Positions 43,722-53,537 of a stretch of DNA of 64,000 nt are shown one piece after another. The position numbers were made by a program, and so were the translations under genes. The notes under the pieces were generated by a model. The model was not told where the DNA came from. It saw only the letters and a program-made list of their open reading frames with translations, and searched no databases. How positions within the stretch are numbered: the first letter of the stretch is position 1; every line of letters begins with the position of its first letter. This DNA comes from JAXMAR01 sp046350295 (GTDB lineage Bacteria > Planctomycetota > Planctomycetia > Gemmatales > Gemmataceae), in contig JAXMAR010000003.1 of the NCBI GenBank assembly GCA_046350295.1, positions 1-64,000 on the forward strand, read 5' to 3'.

Positions 43722-45788
43722 CTATCGCCTCACTTTAGTCGGCCGGAATCGACAGAAGATGCAGACCGTGCGTATCGGTCGCACCCAAGACATAATCCTG
43801 ACCATCCATCTGGAAGCACGCCAATCCTTGCACGTGACGCCTGGCAGGCGTGGTAGCGTTGCCAACTTTGTCCTCGTTCGCCAATCCCACAGCAACACTG
43901 TCCCGTCTCCGCTGCCTGACAGCAGCTTGTCCGTGCCCGAGAATGCCAACGAGAGCCCTCCTGAAGGTAGGTCCATCCGACCGGTTTCGATTCCAGTGCG
44001 GACGCTCCAGACGCGAACCGTTTTGTCCTCGCCGGTCGAGACCACCGACTGGCCATCCGGACAGAACTTGACACACCACACCTTGTTGGTGTGCCCACGC
44101 AATTCTTGAAGCGACTTGCCGTCGACGAGGTCCCAGAGCCTGGCAGTGCCGTCCCAGCTGGCGGACGCTCCGACCGTGCCATCCTGGTTGATGTCAACAC
44201 CCATCACGAATCCGGCATGACGCCCGAGGTGATGCTTCTTCTTGCCGGTTTCGACATCCCATAGCTGAACGCAGCAATCCAACCCACCACCAAAAACGAA
44301 CTTCCCATCCGACGAAAAGACCAGGGCGCTTACACCCGTCCCGTATGCGAATTGCTTGACGGTCGTGGTGGACAGGTCCCACAGGTTAATGCGCCCGTGG
44401 TCATGTCCGGATACAGCGTGGGTCTTGCTGAACGCCACGGCTGGTCCACCAACATCAGGCAGAGAGCGGAACACCTTTCCGGTCTTAACGTCCCAGAGTC
44501 TGGGACCGCCTGTCCCGTTCGAGATAGCGATGAGTTTGTTGAGCGGTTCCGCCATGTGGCGAACATCCACGCTCCGCATGTTCTGGGGCGTGGCGAAAAG
44601 CTCGAACTGCCGGTGCGTGCTAACGCCGGATGGCTCGACCTTCTTCGGTTTCGGGTCTTTGACCAATGGGCGTGAAGGCACTGCCGCAAAGTCAGACGGA
44701 AGGCTCGCGCCAGGCGAAGTCAGGGACACGAAAGGTTTCTTCTCGTCCGGGCCATTTCGGCTCAGCAACACTGAGACCCCAACCCCGACCGCGAGCAGGA
44801 GGGGCAAAAAGACGGCAGCGGCGATGACCAGCTTGCGACCCTTCAGATGGCGAACAGGAGCCCCCTCCAGGGCCTGCACAAAGGCCACGCAGGAAGACCA
44901 CCGGTCAGCCGGCCGTTTCGATAGGGCGCGGGCAACGGCTGGTCGTTCATCAGCAGGAAGCATGGTCAGGTCTGGCGCTTTTGTCAGGTGACCAGCCATG
45001 ACCTGGGCTGGCGTCCCGGCGAACGGAAGCCGACCACCCCGAACCTGACAATACGTTACCGCCAGCGAATACTGGTCGCTTTGGTTGGTCGTCCTGCCGT
45101 CGAAGAACTCCGGTGCCGCGAAGCTTGCCGTCATAATGCCGGTGTGAGTGGTCGAAGTCTGCGCAACATGGCGAACCAGACCGAAGTCGCCGACCTTCAG
45201 CGTGCCGCCACCAACGAGAAGAAGGTTGGACGGTTTGATGTCACGATGCTGCATTCCCTGCTTATGCAGAAAATCAATCCCTTCAGCGGCTTGGCGAAAG
45301 TAGTCGAACACCCGTTCGCGCGGAAGGCCACTCTGGTCCTGTAGAGTCCCCTCGGCAAGCTCCAACCCGATGACCAGGTAATCGCGCGTCTGCCAGGCCC
45401 CGAGATTTCGCAGGAGATGTGGGTGCTGTAGCCGCCAGACCGCATCAAGCCCGCGTAGCTCGCCGGCTGCTCCTCTTCCCGAACGCAGAACAAACTTCAA
45501 TGCAACGGCCCCGCCTTCTGGCCCGGTCGCTCGCCACACTTCAGCGAAGCCGCCCTTGCCGATGGGGCTGACCAAGCGATAACCGGGGACGGGCTCGACG
45601 CCGGGAGCCAGGTGGACGGACCTGGCGTTGTCCAACCAGTCCATCTCCTTCAACGCCGCTATCCGCTCTCGAAGTGGCTGCGTAAGTTCCGGGCAGTGTC
45701 GACAAATCTCCTCGATGTCGGTGTCCGCGCCGTTCTCGCGAAGCTCCTCCCATCGAACCAACAGGTCTTCCAGCCGCGTGTCATCCAT
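43722..45788 (-). CDS. Membrane serine/threonine kinase with C-terminal WD40 repeats
   Basis: 688 residues from ATG 45,788, which overlaps the end of the sigma-factor gene (ATGGATGA). The N-terminal helical part (residues 1-55) is typical of planctomycete kinases. The kinase domain spans about 68-310: IGKGGFAEVW, Lys98 in VALKFV, HRDIKPSN, DFGLVR, AAPEF. A membrane segment follows (about 325-348), then six or seven WD40 repeats (GHDHGRINLWDLS, GASASWDGTARLWDL). The last ~40 residues look out of frame; a shift near 43,830 would restore GLACFQMDGQDYVLGATDT and end at 43,735. It probably senses an outside or periplasmic signal. Confidence 0.85.
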   Translation of the reverse strand: MDDTRLEDLLVRWEELRENGADTDIEEICRHCPELTQPLRERIAALKEMDWLDNARSVHLAPGVEPVPGYRLVSPIGKGGFAEVWRATGPEGGAVALKFVLRSGRGAAGELRGLDAVWRLQHPHLLRNLGAWQTRDYLVIGLELAEGTLQDQSGLPRERVFDYFRQAAEGIDFLHKQGMQHRDIKPSNLLLVGGGTLKVGDFGLVRHVAQTSTTHTGIMTASFAAPEFFDGRTTNQSDQYSLAVTYCQVRGGRLPFAGTPAQVMAGHLTKAPDLTMLPADERPAVARALSKRPADRWSSCVAFVQALEGAPVRHLKGRKLVIAAAVFLPLLLAVGVGVSVLLSRNGPDEKKPFVSLTSPGASLPSDFAAVPSRPLVKDPKPKKVEPSGVSTHRQFELFATPQNMRSVDVRHMAEPLNKLIAISNGTGGPRLWDVKTGKVFRSLPDVGGPAVAFSKTHAVSGHDHGRINLWDLSTTTVKQFAYGTGVSALVFSSDGKFVFGGGLDCCVQLWDVETGKKKHHLGRHAGFVMGVDINQDGTVGASASWDGTARLWDLVDGKSLQELRGHTNKVWCVKFCPDGQSVVSTGEDKTVRVWSVRTGIETGRMDLPSGGLSLAFSGTDKLLSGSGDGTVLLWDWRTRTKLATLPRLPGVTCKDWRASRWMVRIMSWVRPIRTVCIFCRFRPTKVRR

Positions 45789-46373
45789 TACCGGAACCCT
45801 CCATTGAAGGCCACTCGCCACGGAGGGCCTCTCGCAGTCGGAGTCGGGCGGACTGCCATCGACGCTTCAGGGTGCGGAGAGGCACACCGAGCAGAGCGGA
45901 AGCCTCCGGTTGGTTCATGCCCTCATAGAAGAGCAGGTCAAAGACCTGTCGTTCGTCTTCCGGTAGCGTCTCGACCTTGGCGTGAAACCGGACCATTCCA
46001 GCACGTCTCGGGCCTCGCCGCCGCCATCTACCGCTCTCTCCTGCTCATCGTCGCCAACAAGCACAACCGAACCCGCTGTCCCCATCTGGCGGGCCAAATC
46101 GCGAAGGACCCACCCGGATTTGCTGACTGGCGAGGGCGCAGTAGGCGAGGACGTTCACCGGCTTAACCGACTCCAGTGCCCGATTGAGGCGGACGAGGGC
46201 CTTTGCAGGACATCGTCGGTCTCGTCCAGGCGCGCAGGTCGCTGACCTTACGAAACATCTTTCGCGCGAGCAGGCGGAACCGCTCAACCGAGTGGTCGAG
46301 GAGGACGTTCCTGGCCGAAGGGTGGCCGTCGCAGCCGGTCGAGTTGTTCTTGCAGGAAGGTCGTGGTTTCCAT
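45781..46373 (-). pseudogene. ECF sigma factor, multiply frameshifted
   Basis: ATG 46,373 starts METTTFLQEQLDRLRR. Then in other frames come SARNVLLDHSVERFRLLARKMFRKVSDLRAW and KALVRLNRALESVKP (region 2), ARQMGTAGSVVLVGDDEQERAVDGGGEA (linker), and finally FHAKVETLPEDERQVFDLLFYEGMNQPEASALLGVPLRTLKRRWQ (region 4) in frame to 45,781. At least four frame changes are needed. Order and overlap with the kinase gene repeat the sigma-kinase pairing seen at 12,322-16,251. If the shifts are real this factor is dead and the kinase has lost its partner. Confidence 0.78.
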
Positions 46374-46500
46374 GGGCAAAACCAGTCTAAACGCCCTCGG
46401 AGAAAACTGAAAGTTTTTTTGGCCCGCTTTGCCAGGAAGTGACGCTTGTCACCACGAAGACGGAGAAACGCAACACAGAACCTTGAAAAGGAGCCAGACA

Positions 46501-47746
46501 ATGCAGACGACACTGACCGGCAAGGCCCACACCTGGATGCTCAAAGGCCACAAGCGGACGTTCGGGAGCTTACGCTCCCTTACTCCGAGGCGAGGAAGCT
46601 TCTTCAAGGTGATGCCCTACAACGCCCTGACTGGCCGTGGTGAACAGCGTGAGCGCGTGGATGCCCATGTCCGCTCTCTCAAACGCAGCATCGAGGATGG
46701 CACCTACACGCCGACGCCCATCTCCGTCGGCCTTCGCAAGAACCACAAGAAGGGGCTCAAGGTCGAGGCCGGCCTGTTCGCTCTCCCGGTTAGCAGCGAC
46801 GACCCGCTTCCCCAAACGGATGGAGGTCACCGTTTCGAGGCCATGAACGATATTCGCAAGGGCCTTGTGGAGCGCGCAGTCGAAGTCGGCGGACGAGGCC
46901 GAGAGGAGCCGCCTGGAAGCCGACATCATCGAGGTCGACGCGTTGCCGGTCACGGCGACCATCTACCTGGACGGCGACCCTCAACACGACTTCATCAACC
47001 TCCAGGCCGGGCGCGAGGTCGACAAGACCCACATGATGGCGCTGTCGGTCCAGAACGGCCGCCTCGGTGATGATTTCAAACTCGCGTTCGAGATTGCGAG
47101 AGAATTGCATAAGCAGGAAGGCTCTCCCCTTCAGAGGCAACTCAGATTCGACAGCCGTGGCATCTCGCGGCTCCCTGTCTCGACCTTCTGCGCGAAGGGG
47201 AGCGACCTATCGACGAGCCTCTTGGGACTCGTGCGAGTCGGGAAGGGTGACGCCACAAAGCTGGCCGGTCATGTCGTTGCTGCCTACCAGGCCGTAGCCA
47301 AGGATGCACCCGACCTGGTTCAATCGAAAAGGATGTTGGCACCAGCTTGGGATGGCACGAAGGGCTCGTGTACCATGCTGGTCGGGCTCGGCGTTTGCCT
47401 GGCGTTCCGTCTATCCGTACAGGGCCGGGATACGGCAAGCCTCGACGACCTCTCTCGGCTGGTTGAGAGCGCGAAAGCAACGCTGAGTGAGCCGGTATCG
47501 GGCAACTTCTCGGGTCCGTTCAAGCGAGCGGCCATCGGTCGATTCGCCAAAGCCTTCCTCGACGACCTCCCCGGTGACCGCCACGAAGGCATCCCGGTCG
47601 ACCTGTTGCGAGCCCTCTCCTGCTCAGCTTTCGGTGTTTCGGCGCTGGCGAAGCCGTCCAAGGCGAAGCCCGCGAACGAGGCCGTGACGGTGACCGCGCC
47701 GGCCACCCCGCCGAGCACCGAGGTCGTCTGCCCAACGGCCGCCTAG
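46501..47746 (+). pseudogene. DGQHR/DndB-like domain protein with one frameshift
   Basis: ATG 46,501 has AAAAGGAG upstream. The first frame gives a ParB/DndB-like start (KVMPYNALTGRGEQR; VDAHVRSLKRSIEDGTYTPTP) and the signature TDGGHRFEAM (DGQHR variant). After a single shift near 46,865 the second frame continues ADEAERSRLEADIIEVDALPVTATIYLDG, QHDFINLQAGREVDKTHMMALS, and a ~230-residue C-terminal domain. DGQHR proteins are known from phosphorothioation systems (DndB) and from mobile elements, where they act in regulation or self/non-self control. The rest of a dnd cluster is absent. Its end overlaps the XRE gene tail by 4 bases, convergent. Confidence 0.75.
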
Positions 47747-47964
47747 CGCTCAAGCTCCTGGATGAGCGAAGTCATGGTCGTTTTCATGGCCTTGGCGAGA
47801 AGCTGAACGACGCCTATGGACGGCATGCGGAGCCCGCGCTCCAGCAGTGAAATGTAGGTCCGGTGGAGCTTCGCCGCGTCTGCCAAAGCCTCTTGAGAGA
47901 GGCCGACGCTCTCGCGGCGGGCTCGCACCACCTTGCCGAACAGAATCTGGAGCTTCTTTGACAC
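47743..47964 (-). CDS. XRE-family transcriptional regulator
   Basis: 73 residues made almost only of one helix-turn-helix domain: VVRARRESVGLSQEALADAAKLHRTYISLLERGLRMPSIGVVQLLAKAM. This is the Cro/C1-type fold, as in controller proteins of restriction systems and phage repressors. It is divergent from the zinc-ribbon gene, with a palindrome in between that could be its operator. It may control the DGQHR gene, the zinc-ribbon gene or itself. Confidence 0.88.
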   Translation of the reverse strand: MSKKLQILFGKVVRARRESVGLSQEALADAAKLHRTYISLLERGLRMPSIGVVQLLAKAMKTTMTSLIQELER

Positions 47965-48000
47965 GCTCGCATGGAATACCCCTTCGCAGACAGTTGAGCT

Positions 48001-48016
48001 ACAGACTATTGTCTGT
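48001..48016. promoter_or_regulatory. Candidate operator for the XRE regulator
   Basis: A perfect palindrome ACAGAC-TATT-GTCTGT, with further GACA/TGTC half-sites at 47,985-47,996 and 48,017-48,030, in the 110-base gap between the divergent XRE and zinc-ribbon genes. The spacing fits a controller-type dimer site. Confidence 0.5.
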
Positions 48017-48074
48017 CAGACACTTGTCGGCGCACGTCACATCCGGTAGACTTTTGCCAGCTGGAGGCCCATCC

Positions 48075-48797
48075 ATGAATAGCACTTTTCATTGCCCCGG
48101 TTGCCAAGCCGTTCTTTCTGGCAACAAAGACGGCGATTGGGTGAAATGCCCCACATGCCAGACAGTCGCGAGATTGCAGCCTTCGGAGCGGCCCAAAGCA
48201 AGAACGGGCACCAAGATGCTCGTCATTTTTCTGGCGGCAGTGTTTGTCGTGTCCTCGCTTTTTTGGCCGCGCAAGGAGGACTCTCACCTACCTTTGAGGA
48301 CGACCGACGCTGACACAAAAGAGATGGATGAGGCAAAGCGGCGTGAAGCGAGGAAAAAGGCCGATGCAGAACGTGCCCGCCTCGCGGCATTGGACGAAGA
48401 GAGCCGAAGGGCAGTTTGGAAGAGCTTTGAGAGAGAGACGGAAAGGAAACGGCAGGCGGAAGAGAGAAAACGCCTCCACCTGATAGCCGAAACCAATCTG
48501 AAGCGCCTCGTCGCGTCGGGCGTGCGCGCCGGCGACATCAATCGCATCGCAGTTGCGTACGCATTCCTCGAAAAGGTCAATAAGGCCGTAAACAAAGGAA
48601 GCATGACCAACAAGACGGCGAGGGAGATGGAGGAGCAACGCAAGGCTGACAACGTCATCTTTTTCGGAGCCCTCGGCCCTGGACCCCTCGCAGACGTTCT
48701 CGACGTTGCCGGCCGTTACATTCCTGGAGGGAGCGGATACACGTTGAGAGAGTCCTATGACATGTTTCTCAAATGTCTCACCGAGGGCAACCAGTAG
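48075..48797 (+). CDS. Zinc-ribbon membrane protein with coiled coil
   Basis: 240 residues from ATG 48,075, preceded by TGGAGG; the frame is open upstream but lacks another start site. Residues 7-32 hold CPGC-x13-CPTC, a rubredoxin-like zinc ribbon. Residues about 50-66 (MLVIFLAAVFVVSSLFW) are a membrane segment. Residues 80-150 are a charged, probably coiled helix (KRREARKKADAERARLAALDEESRR). The C-terminus is globular and alpha-helical. The role is unknown; planctomycete proteins with this layout are often uncharacterised envelope proteins. Confidence 0.7.
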   Translation: MNSTFHCPGCQAVLSGNKDGDWVKCPTCQTVARLQPSERPKARTGTKMLVIFLAAVFVVSSLFWPRKEDSHLPLRTTDADTKEMDEAKRREARKKADAERARLAALDEESRRAVWKSFERETERKRQAEERKRLHLIAETNLKRLVASGVRAGDINRIAVAYAFLEKVNKAVNKGSMTNKTAREMEEQRKADNVIFFGALGPGPLADVLDVAGRYIPGGSGYTLRESYDMFLKCLTEGNQ

Positions 48798-48842
48798 GCT
48801 TCGCGCGCCGGTCGGCCACGCGTCTTCAAAAAGGAGCGAACC

Positions 48843-49163
48843 ATGCGGCACACGATTTTGTTTGTGGTGTTCTTGGCAGGATGCGGGTCGGACCCAAGGA
48901 CCAGGCTCCAAAAGGAGCTTCCAGACACCTTCACAATTACCTTTTTCGAGCCCCCGAAAGGAGATGCGGGGGGTGGAGTCCATTACAACTTACACCACGA
49001 AAAAATGGACGTTTCTGTTTACCAGATTCATAGCGGGCCACGTTCATCCGTATCTATGCACGCGAGCGTCTTAGGCGTGTACCGATTCGACATAAAATAT
49101 GATGGCGACAACGGCAACGTTGATTCGCGAGAATTTGGAGAGCAAGACAATCGTCGGCCGTGA
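48843..49163 (+). CDS. Small lipoprotein, unknown function
   Basis: 106 residues, ATG 48,843 after AAAAGGAGCGAACC. The signal ends FVVFLAGCGSD, a clear lipobox (Cys13 or so). The mature part is beta-rich (TFTITFFEPPKGD; GGVHYNLHHEKMDVSVYQIHSG). It is 46 bases downstream of the zinc-ribbon gene and probably in the same operon. No family recognised. Confidence 0.68.
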   Translation: MRHTILFVVFLAGCGSDPRTRLQKELPDTFTITFFEPPKGDAGGGVHYNLHHEKMDVSVYQIHSGPRSSVSMHASVLGVYRFDIKYDGDNGNVDSREFGEQDNRRP

Positions 49164-49379
49164 TGCAGACGCCCTGAAAGGACCTGGTGGAATCCAGGCT
49201 CCGAGGGAGTCTACGCGCCGCACAGGGCAGGTCTTCCGATGACCGAACGACAGAGATGGGCTCGAGAAGCGAGCGATGGACCTCATGATACGGTTCCAGT
49301 CTCGGGCACAAGCGCTTCAGTACATCGAGGACCACCCAGACAAGGCGACAGGGTTCGTACCAACCGCAAGATAACCGGC
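49164..49379. other. Region with no convincing gene
   Basis: On the minus strand possible tail fragments of the adjacent remnant (YEPCRLVWVVLDVLKRLCPRL) appear but with no continuous frame. Nothing else seen. Confidence 0.4.
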
Positions 49380-49868
49380 GCAATCCCCGAACCGACGGCA
49401 ACGTCAAATAAGGTTCAGCTTGGAGGTAGCCGCTCTTCACCGCTAAAGAGCACACGGCCGCCGCGCTACGCCGGATACCCTCGTAGCTCCACGCCCTCCC
49501 CCAACATGAAAGGTCCATCGGCTTACCCTCCACCACGTTGTGGAACAGATACCACGCTTCCCAGCCCCACAGGTTCTTCGCCTCTTGCTGCTCCAGTCAC
49601 CCGAGAACTCCTCAGAAAACGACTGCTCCATCGACCGGGTCGGTCTGCGCCCGTTTGGTCCTCTTCAGGAACTGCCGGAACAGGTACTCCGACTGGCAGG
49701 CTTTCAGCCAGTTCATTCGCAGCTTGATTTCGAGGAGCCAACCGCCTCCCACTTGTCAAAACGAGTTGCCCATCCACGATGAGGTTCTTGAAGCGAATGA
49801 CGCTTTCGATACCTAACGCCTTCTTCTTGCATAGAGGAAGTTGAACACCTCGACCTCGTAAAGGGCAT
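49380..49868 (-). pseudogene. Remnant of a possible PD-(D/E)XK-like nuclease
   Basis: Fragments in three frames on the minus strand read in order YEVEVFNFLYARRR, LGIESVIRFKNLIVDGQLVL, WLLEIKLRMNWLKACQSEYLFRQFLKRTKRA, SEEFSGDWSSK and NLWGWEAWYLFHNVVEGKPM. The D-x(n)-LLEIK spacing and the following helix are what a PD-(D/E)XK core would show. At least three frame changes are needed. Family not certain. It follows two very small genes and a 131-residue gene in one direction. Confidence 0.45.
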
Positions 49869-49877
49869 GACGCGTAG

Positions 49878-49985
49878 TCAGTGTTCCGGCAGGATGCGAC
49901 GCTCCAAGGGGTCGGCACACTCCTTACGGTGGGTGCGGTCGGTGGCCTTGATGACTCGGTTGGTCAGTTCGGAGATGGTGGGCAT
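49878..49985 (-). CDS. Possible small protein, 35 residues
   Basis: MPTISELTNRVIKATDRTHR and KECADPLERRILPEH. ATG 49,985 has GAGGGA 7 bases upstream and overlaps the stop of the preceding small frame (TGATG). Helical appearance. Coupling and ribosome site are the only support. Confidence 0.4.
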   Translation of the reverse strand: MPTISELTNRVIKATDRTHRKECADPLERRILPEH

Positions 49986-50107
49986 CAAAGTCCCTCTTTT
50001 CGTCGAAAGCGTAAAGCCCGAGCAGCGCTCTTGCAGAACAGGGCATCCGAAGAAAGAAGGTCGTCCGTGGCGCGAAGGCGACGCTTCTTCCTCTTATCAT
50101 TCTGCAT
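49985..50107 (-). CDS. Possible small basic protein, 40 residues
   Basis: MQNDKRKKRRLRATDDLLSS, DALFCKSAARALRFRRKEGL; very basic at both ends. It starts inside the last codons of the 131-residue gene (11-base overlap) and its stop overlaps the next small gene. No clear ribosome site; translational coupling would be needed. Confidence 0.4.
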   Translation of the reverse strand: MQNDKRKKRRLRATDDLLSSDALFCKSAARALRFRRKEGL

Positions 50108-50492
50108 GGGTCTCTGTGATTAGTAGTCCCGCATGGTACAGAGCAAGCACGACATCTGTCTGACCGTTGTACGCTTTGGAGGTAATTCTCTTGAATAGTT
50201 GCCGAGGCGAAAGCCGGGCTAAGGTCGGGTCCTTGCCAAGGAGGTCGGCCGCTTCGACCGCGTAGCCCTTGTTAAGGTTCCCGTCTCGCAGGCACCGGAC
50301 GGCTAGCACTCCCTTGATTCGTCCCGCTTCAACAAGCCCGAGGAAGGCACCACGGGGGCAGCATTTCGTTTGAGCCCAAAAGCCGGAAGACATTTCCTGT
50401 TTGGCGCTTGTTCCGCTGGCAGCAGGGATATTGACCTGCCTTTTGTAACCAACACTACGGACCGCCGCTTTGCCGTCATTGCGAATAGTCAT
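50097..50492 (-). CDS. Hypothetical protein, 131 residues
   Basis: ATG 50,492 has GGAGG 6 bases upstream, so expression is likely. The sequence (AAVRSVGYKRQVNIPAASGTS; VEAGRIKGVLAVRCLRDGNLNKGYAVEAADLLGKDPTLARLSPRQLFKRI) looks like a soluble globular protein with a helical C-terminal part. No family recognised. First gene of a minus-strand run of small genes, divergent from the restriction locus. Confidence 0.55.
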   Translation of the reverse strand: MTIRNDGKAAVRSVGYKRQVNIPAASGTSAKQEMSSGFWAQTKCCPRGAFLGLVEAGRIKGVLAVRCLRDGNLNKGYAVEAADLLGKDPTLARLSPRQLFKRITSKAYNGQTDVVLALYHAGLLITETHAE

Positions 50493-50779
50493 AGGACGCC
50501 TCCGAAGAAAGGTTGTCGTGACAGATGATTATTAGTCGAGCGAAGGCGAAATCAAGGGGCAAACGGCGACTTTGCGGAATCCTAACCCGCAACGCGATAT
50601 TATGTTAGGCATAGTGTGATGTAGTCAGACATACGTGACATATCTAGGAGCATCTAGGAGCATCCGGCACTCCCAGGGTCCGTGCCGAAAACCCCCGCTT
50701 CGCGGCTGGACACGGCCGACCGGCCGGTCCATAATGGAAACCTCGTACCCTGCCTCGCCCGCCCCGGCTGCCACGCCCC

Positions 50780-53537
50780 ATGACGCCCGAGCAAAAATCC
50801 CGGCTTCGCATTGATGAACTCCTGGCCGCTTGCGGCTGGGTCGTTCAAGACTACGCCGACATGAACATGTTCGCCGGCGTCGGGGTCGCTGTGCGCGAGT
50901 TCCCCCTCAAGACTGGCGAAGCCGACTACATGCTCTACGCGGACGGCCAGGCGATTGGGGTCGTCGAGGCCAAGCCCGAAGGCCACACGCTGACCGGCGT
51001 CGAGACCCAGTCCGCGAAGTACATGGACGGGCTGCCCTCAACGCTTCCTGCTCACAAGCTACCGCTCCCCTTCGCCTACGAATCGACGGGCACCGTCACC
51101 CAGTTCACGAACCGCCTGGAAGAAGACGCCCGCTCTCGGGAGGTCTTCGCGTTTCACCGCCCGGAGGAACTGCTTCGTCTTGTGGGCCTGGAGGCCCAGG
51201 TCAGAACGCGCTTGCGCAAGCTGCCGCCGCTTGAGCAGGGAAGGCTGTGGTCGGTCCAGGCAGAGGCAATCCGGAACCTGGAGGCATCGCTCTCCGCTGG
51301 GCGTCCTCGGGCGCTTATCCAGATGGCGACCGGCTCGGGCAAGACCTTCACCGCCGTCAACTTCTGCTATCGGCTCATCAAGTACGGCGGCGCGAAGCGG
51401 ATTCTCTTCCTGGTCGACCGGAACAACCTGGGCCGGCAAACGCTGAATGAGTTCCAACAGTTCACCACCCAGGCCGGGATGAAGCTCACCGAGGAATACA
51501 CGGTTTCGCACTTGAAGCGGAACACCATCGGGGCAACCTCCAAGGTCGTCATTACCACGATACAGCGGCTCTTCTCGATGCTGAAGGGCGACGAGGACTA
51601 CGAAGAGGAGAATGAAGAGGGGTCGGTGTTCGAGGCCGCAGGGGCATTGCCGACGAAGCCGGTCGAGGTCGAGTACAACCCCGCCATCCCGATTGAGACC
51701 TTCGACTTCATCGTCGTCGACGAATGCCACCGCAGCATCTACAACGTGGCGACAAGTCCTCGACTACTTCGACGCCTTTCTCATCGGCCTGACCGCCACG
51801 CCCACGGCTCAAACGCTCGGCTTCTTCAACCAGAACCTCGTCCAAGACTACTCGCACGAAAAGGCCGTAGTGGACGGCGTCAACGTCGGCTATGACGTAT
51901 TCCGAATCGAGACGGAGGTCACCAGGGATGGCGTCCGGTTGAGGCGAGAGCCCGGCGTGTTCGTTCCGCATCGGGACCGACGCACAAAGGCCAAGATTTA
52001 TCGAGAACTGGACAGCGACAAGAACTTTGAGCCCACCCAACTTGACCGCGACGTGGTCGTTCCTCACCAAATCCGTCTGGTGCTTCGCACCTTCAAGGAT
52101 AGCCTCCCGGCTATCTTCCCTGGTCGAACGGAGGTCCCGAAGACGCTCATCTTCGCCAAGACAGACCTCCACGCCGAGGATATCGTCAAGATTGCTCGCG
52201 AGGAGTTCGGCAAGGGGAACGACTTCTGCCAGAAGATTACCTCCAAGACGACCGGCAAGAAGCCCGAGGATTTGCTGTCCGAGTTTCGCAACAGCTACTA
52301 CCCACGGATAGCCGTCACCGTCGACATGATTGCGACCGGCACGGACGTGAAGCCGCTCGAATGTCTGGTGTTCATGCGAAACATCAAGTCGTTGGCCTAC
52401 TTTGAGCAGATGAAGGGGCGAGGTTGTCGCATCATCGACGTGGACTCGCTCAAGGCAGTCACCCCAGACGCGACGGTCAAGGACCGGTTCGTCATCGTTG
52501 ATGCCGTGGGCGTTTGCGAGGAAGACAAGTCCTGTTCCAAGCCTCTTGACCGAAAGCCGTCCGTTCCGCTCGACAAGCTGCTCAACGCGGTAAAGACAGG
52601 CGTGGTCGATGCCGACCTGGTTTCCACTCTCGCCGCCCGACTTACCCGGCTCGACAGAGCGATGGACCATGCGCAGGAAGAGCGTGTTGCCAAGGCTGCG
52701 GACGGTGCCACTGTCGCCCAACTGGCTGCTTCCCTGCTCAAAAGTATCGACCCCGACGGCGTGCTAGCGCACGCGGTTACGAAGTTCAAGGTGCCGGCCG
52801 GCACGGAGCCCACGGACGAGCAGCTTCAGAAGGCCGAACGCGAACGAATGCAAGCGGCCCTCAAGCCATTCCACAAGCCCGAACTTCGCGGGGTGCTTCT
52901 TGCGGTGAAGGCCGAGCTTGAACAGGTCATGGCGGTGGACATTATCGACAAGGTCGTAGGAGCGGGGTTTGACGCGGCCGCCCTGGAAAAGGCGAAAGCC
53001 CTGGTCGGTGACTTTAAGACCTTCTGCGAAGCCCACAAGGACGAAATCGAAGCCCTTCAGATTCTCTACAGCCGGCCCTACCGGGCGGGGCTACGCTATT
53101 CCCAGGTGAAGGAGCTTGCGGAAGCCCTGAAGCGGCCCCCCGCAAATCTCGACCCGGAACGCATCTGGCGTGCCTTCGCGGCCGTCGAGCCCGCCAAGGT
53201 CAAGGGCCAGGGCGGTAGGAAGCTGGTGGATGTGGTCGCCCTCGTGAAGCACGCCTTGGAGCCGACCACTGTCCTCGTACCCGTTGAGCAAACGGTCGAA
53301 GACCGGTACGCGGCTTGGCTCAGTGAGCAGGAGAGGTCAGGCATCAGCTTCACACCCGAGCAGCGGAAGTGGCTCGATGCCATCAAGGACCACGTTGCGA
53401 ACAGCTTGAGCATCGACCAGGAGGACCTCTCCGAGGTCCCGTTCAATCAAATGGGTGGGCTGGGCAAGGCCCATGAAGTATTTGGAGACCGGCTCGCTGG
53501 GCTCCTTGAGGAACTGGCGTTGAGGTTAGCTGCATGA
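50780..53537 (+). pseudogene. hsdR: Type I restriction enzyme R subunit (HsdR), one frameshift
   Basis: About 918 residues if the frames are joined. Residues about 35-75 hold the HsdR nuclease domain (VREFPLKTGEADYMLYADGQ, GVVEAK). The helicase motifs follow: MATGSGKTFTAVNF (Walker A), DECHRSIYN (motif II), then after a shift at about 51,746 LIGLTATP (motif III), RIAVTVDMIATGTDVKPLECLVFM and QMKGRGCRIID (motifs V and VI). The C-terminal region interacts with M and S in known enzymes. The shift equals a loss of two bases or a gain of one in a conserved stretch (YN-WRQVLDYFDAFL). If real, restriction is lost. The stop overlaps hsdS (ATGA). Confidence 0.9.
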
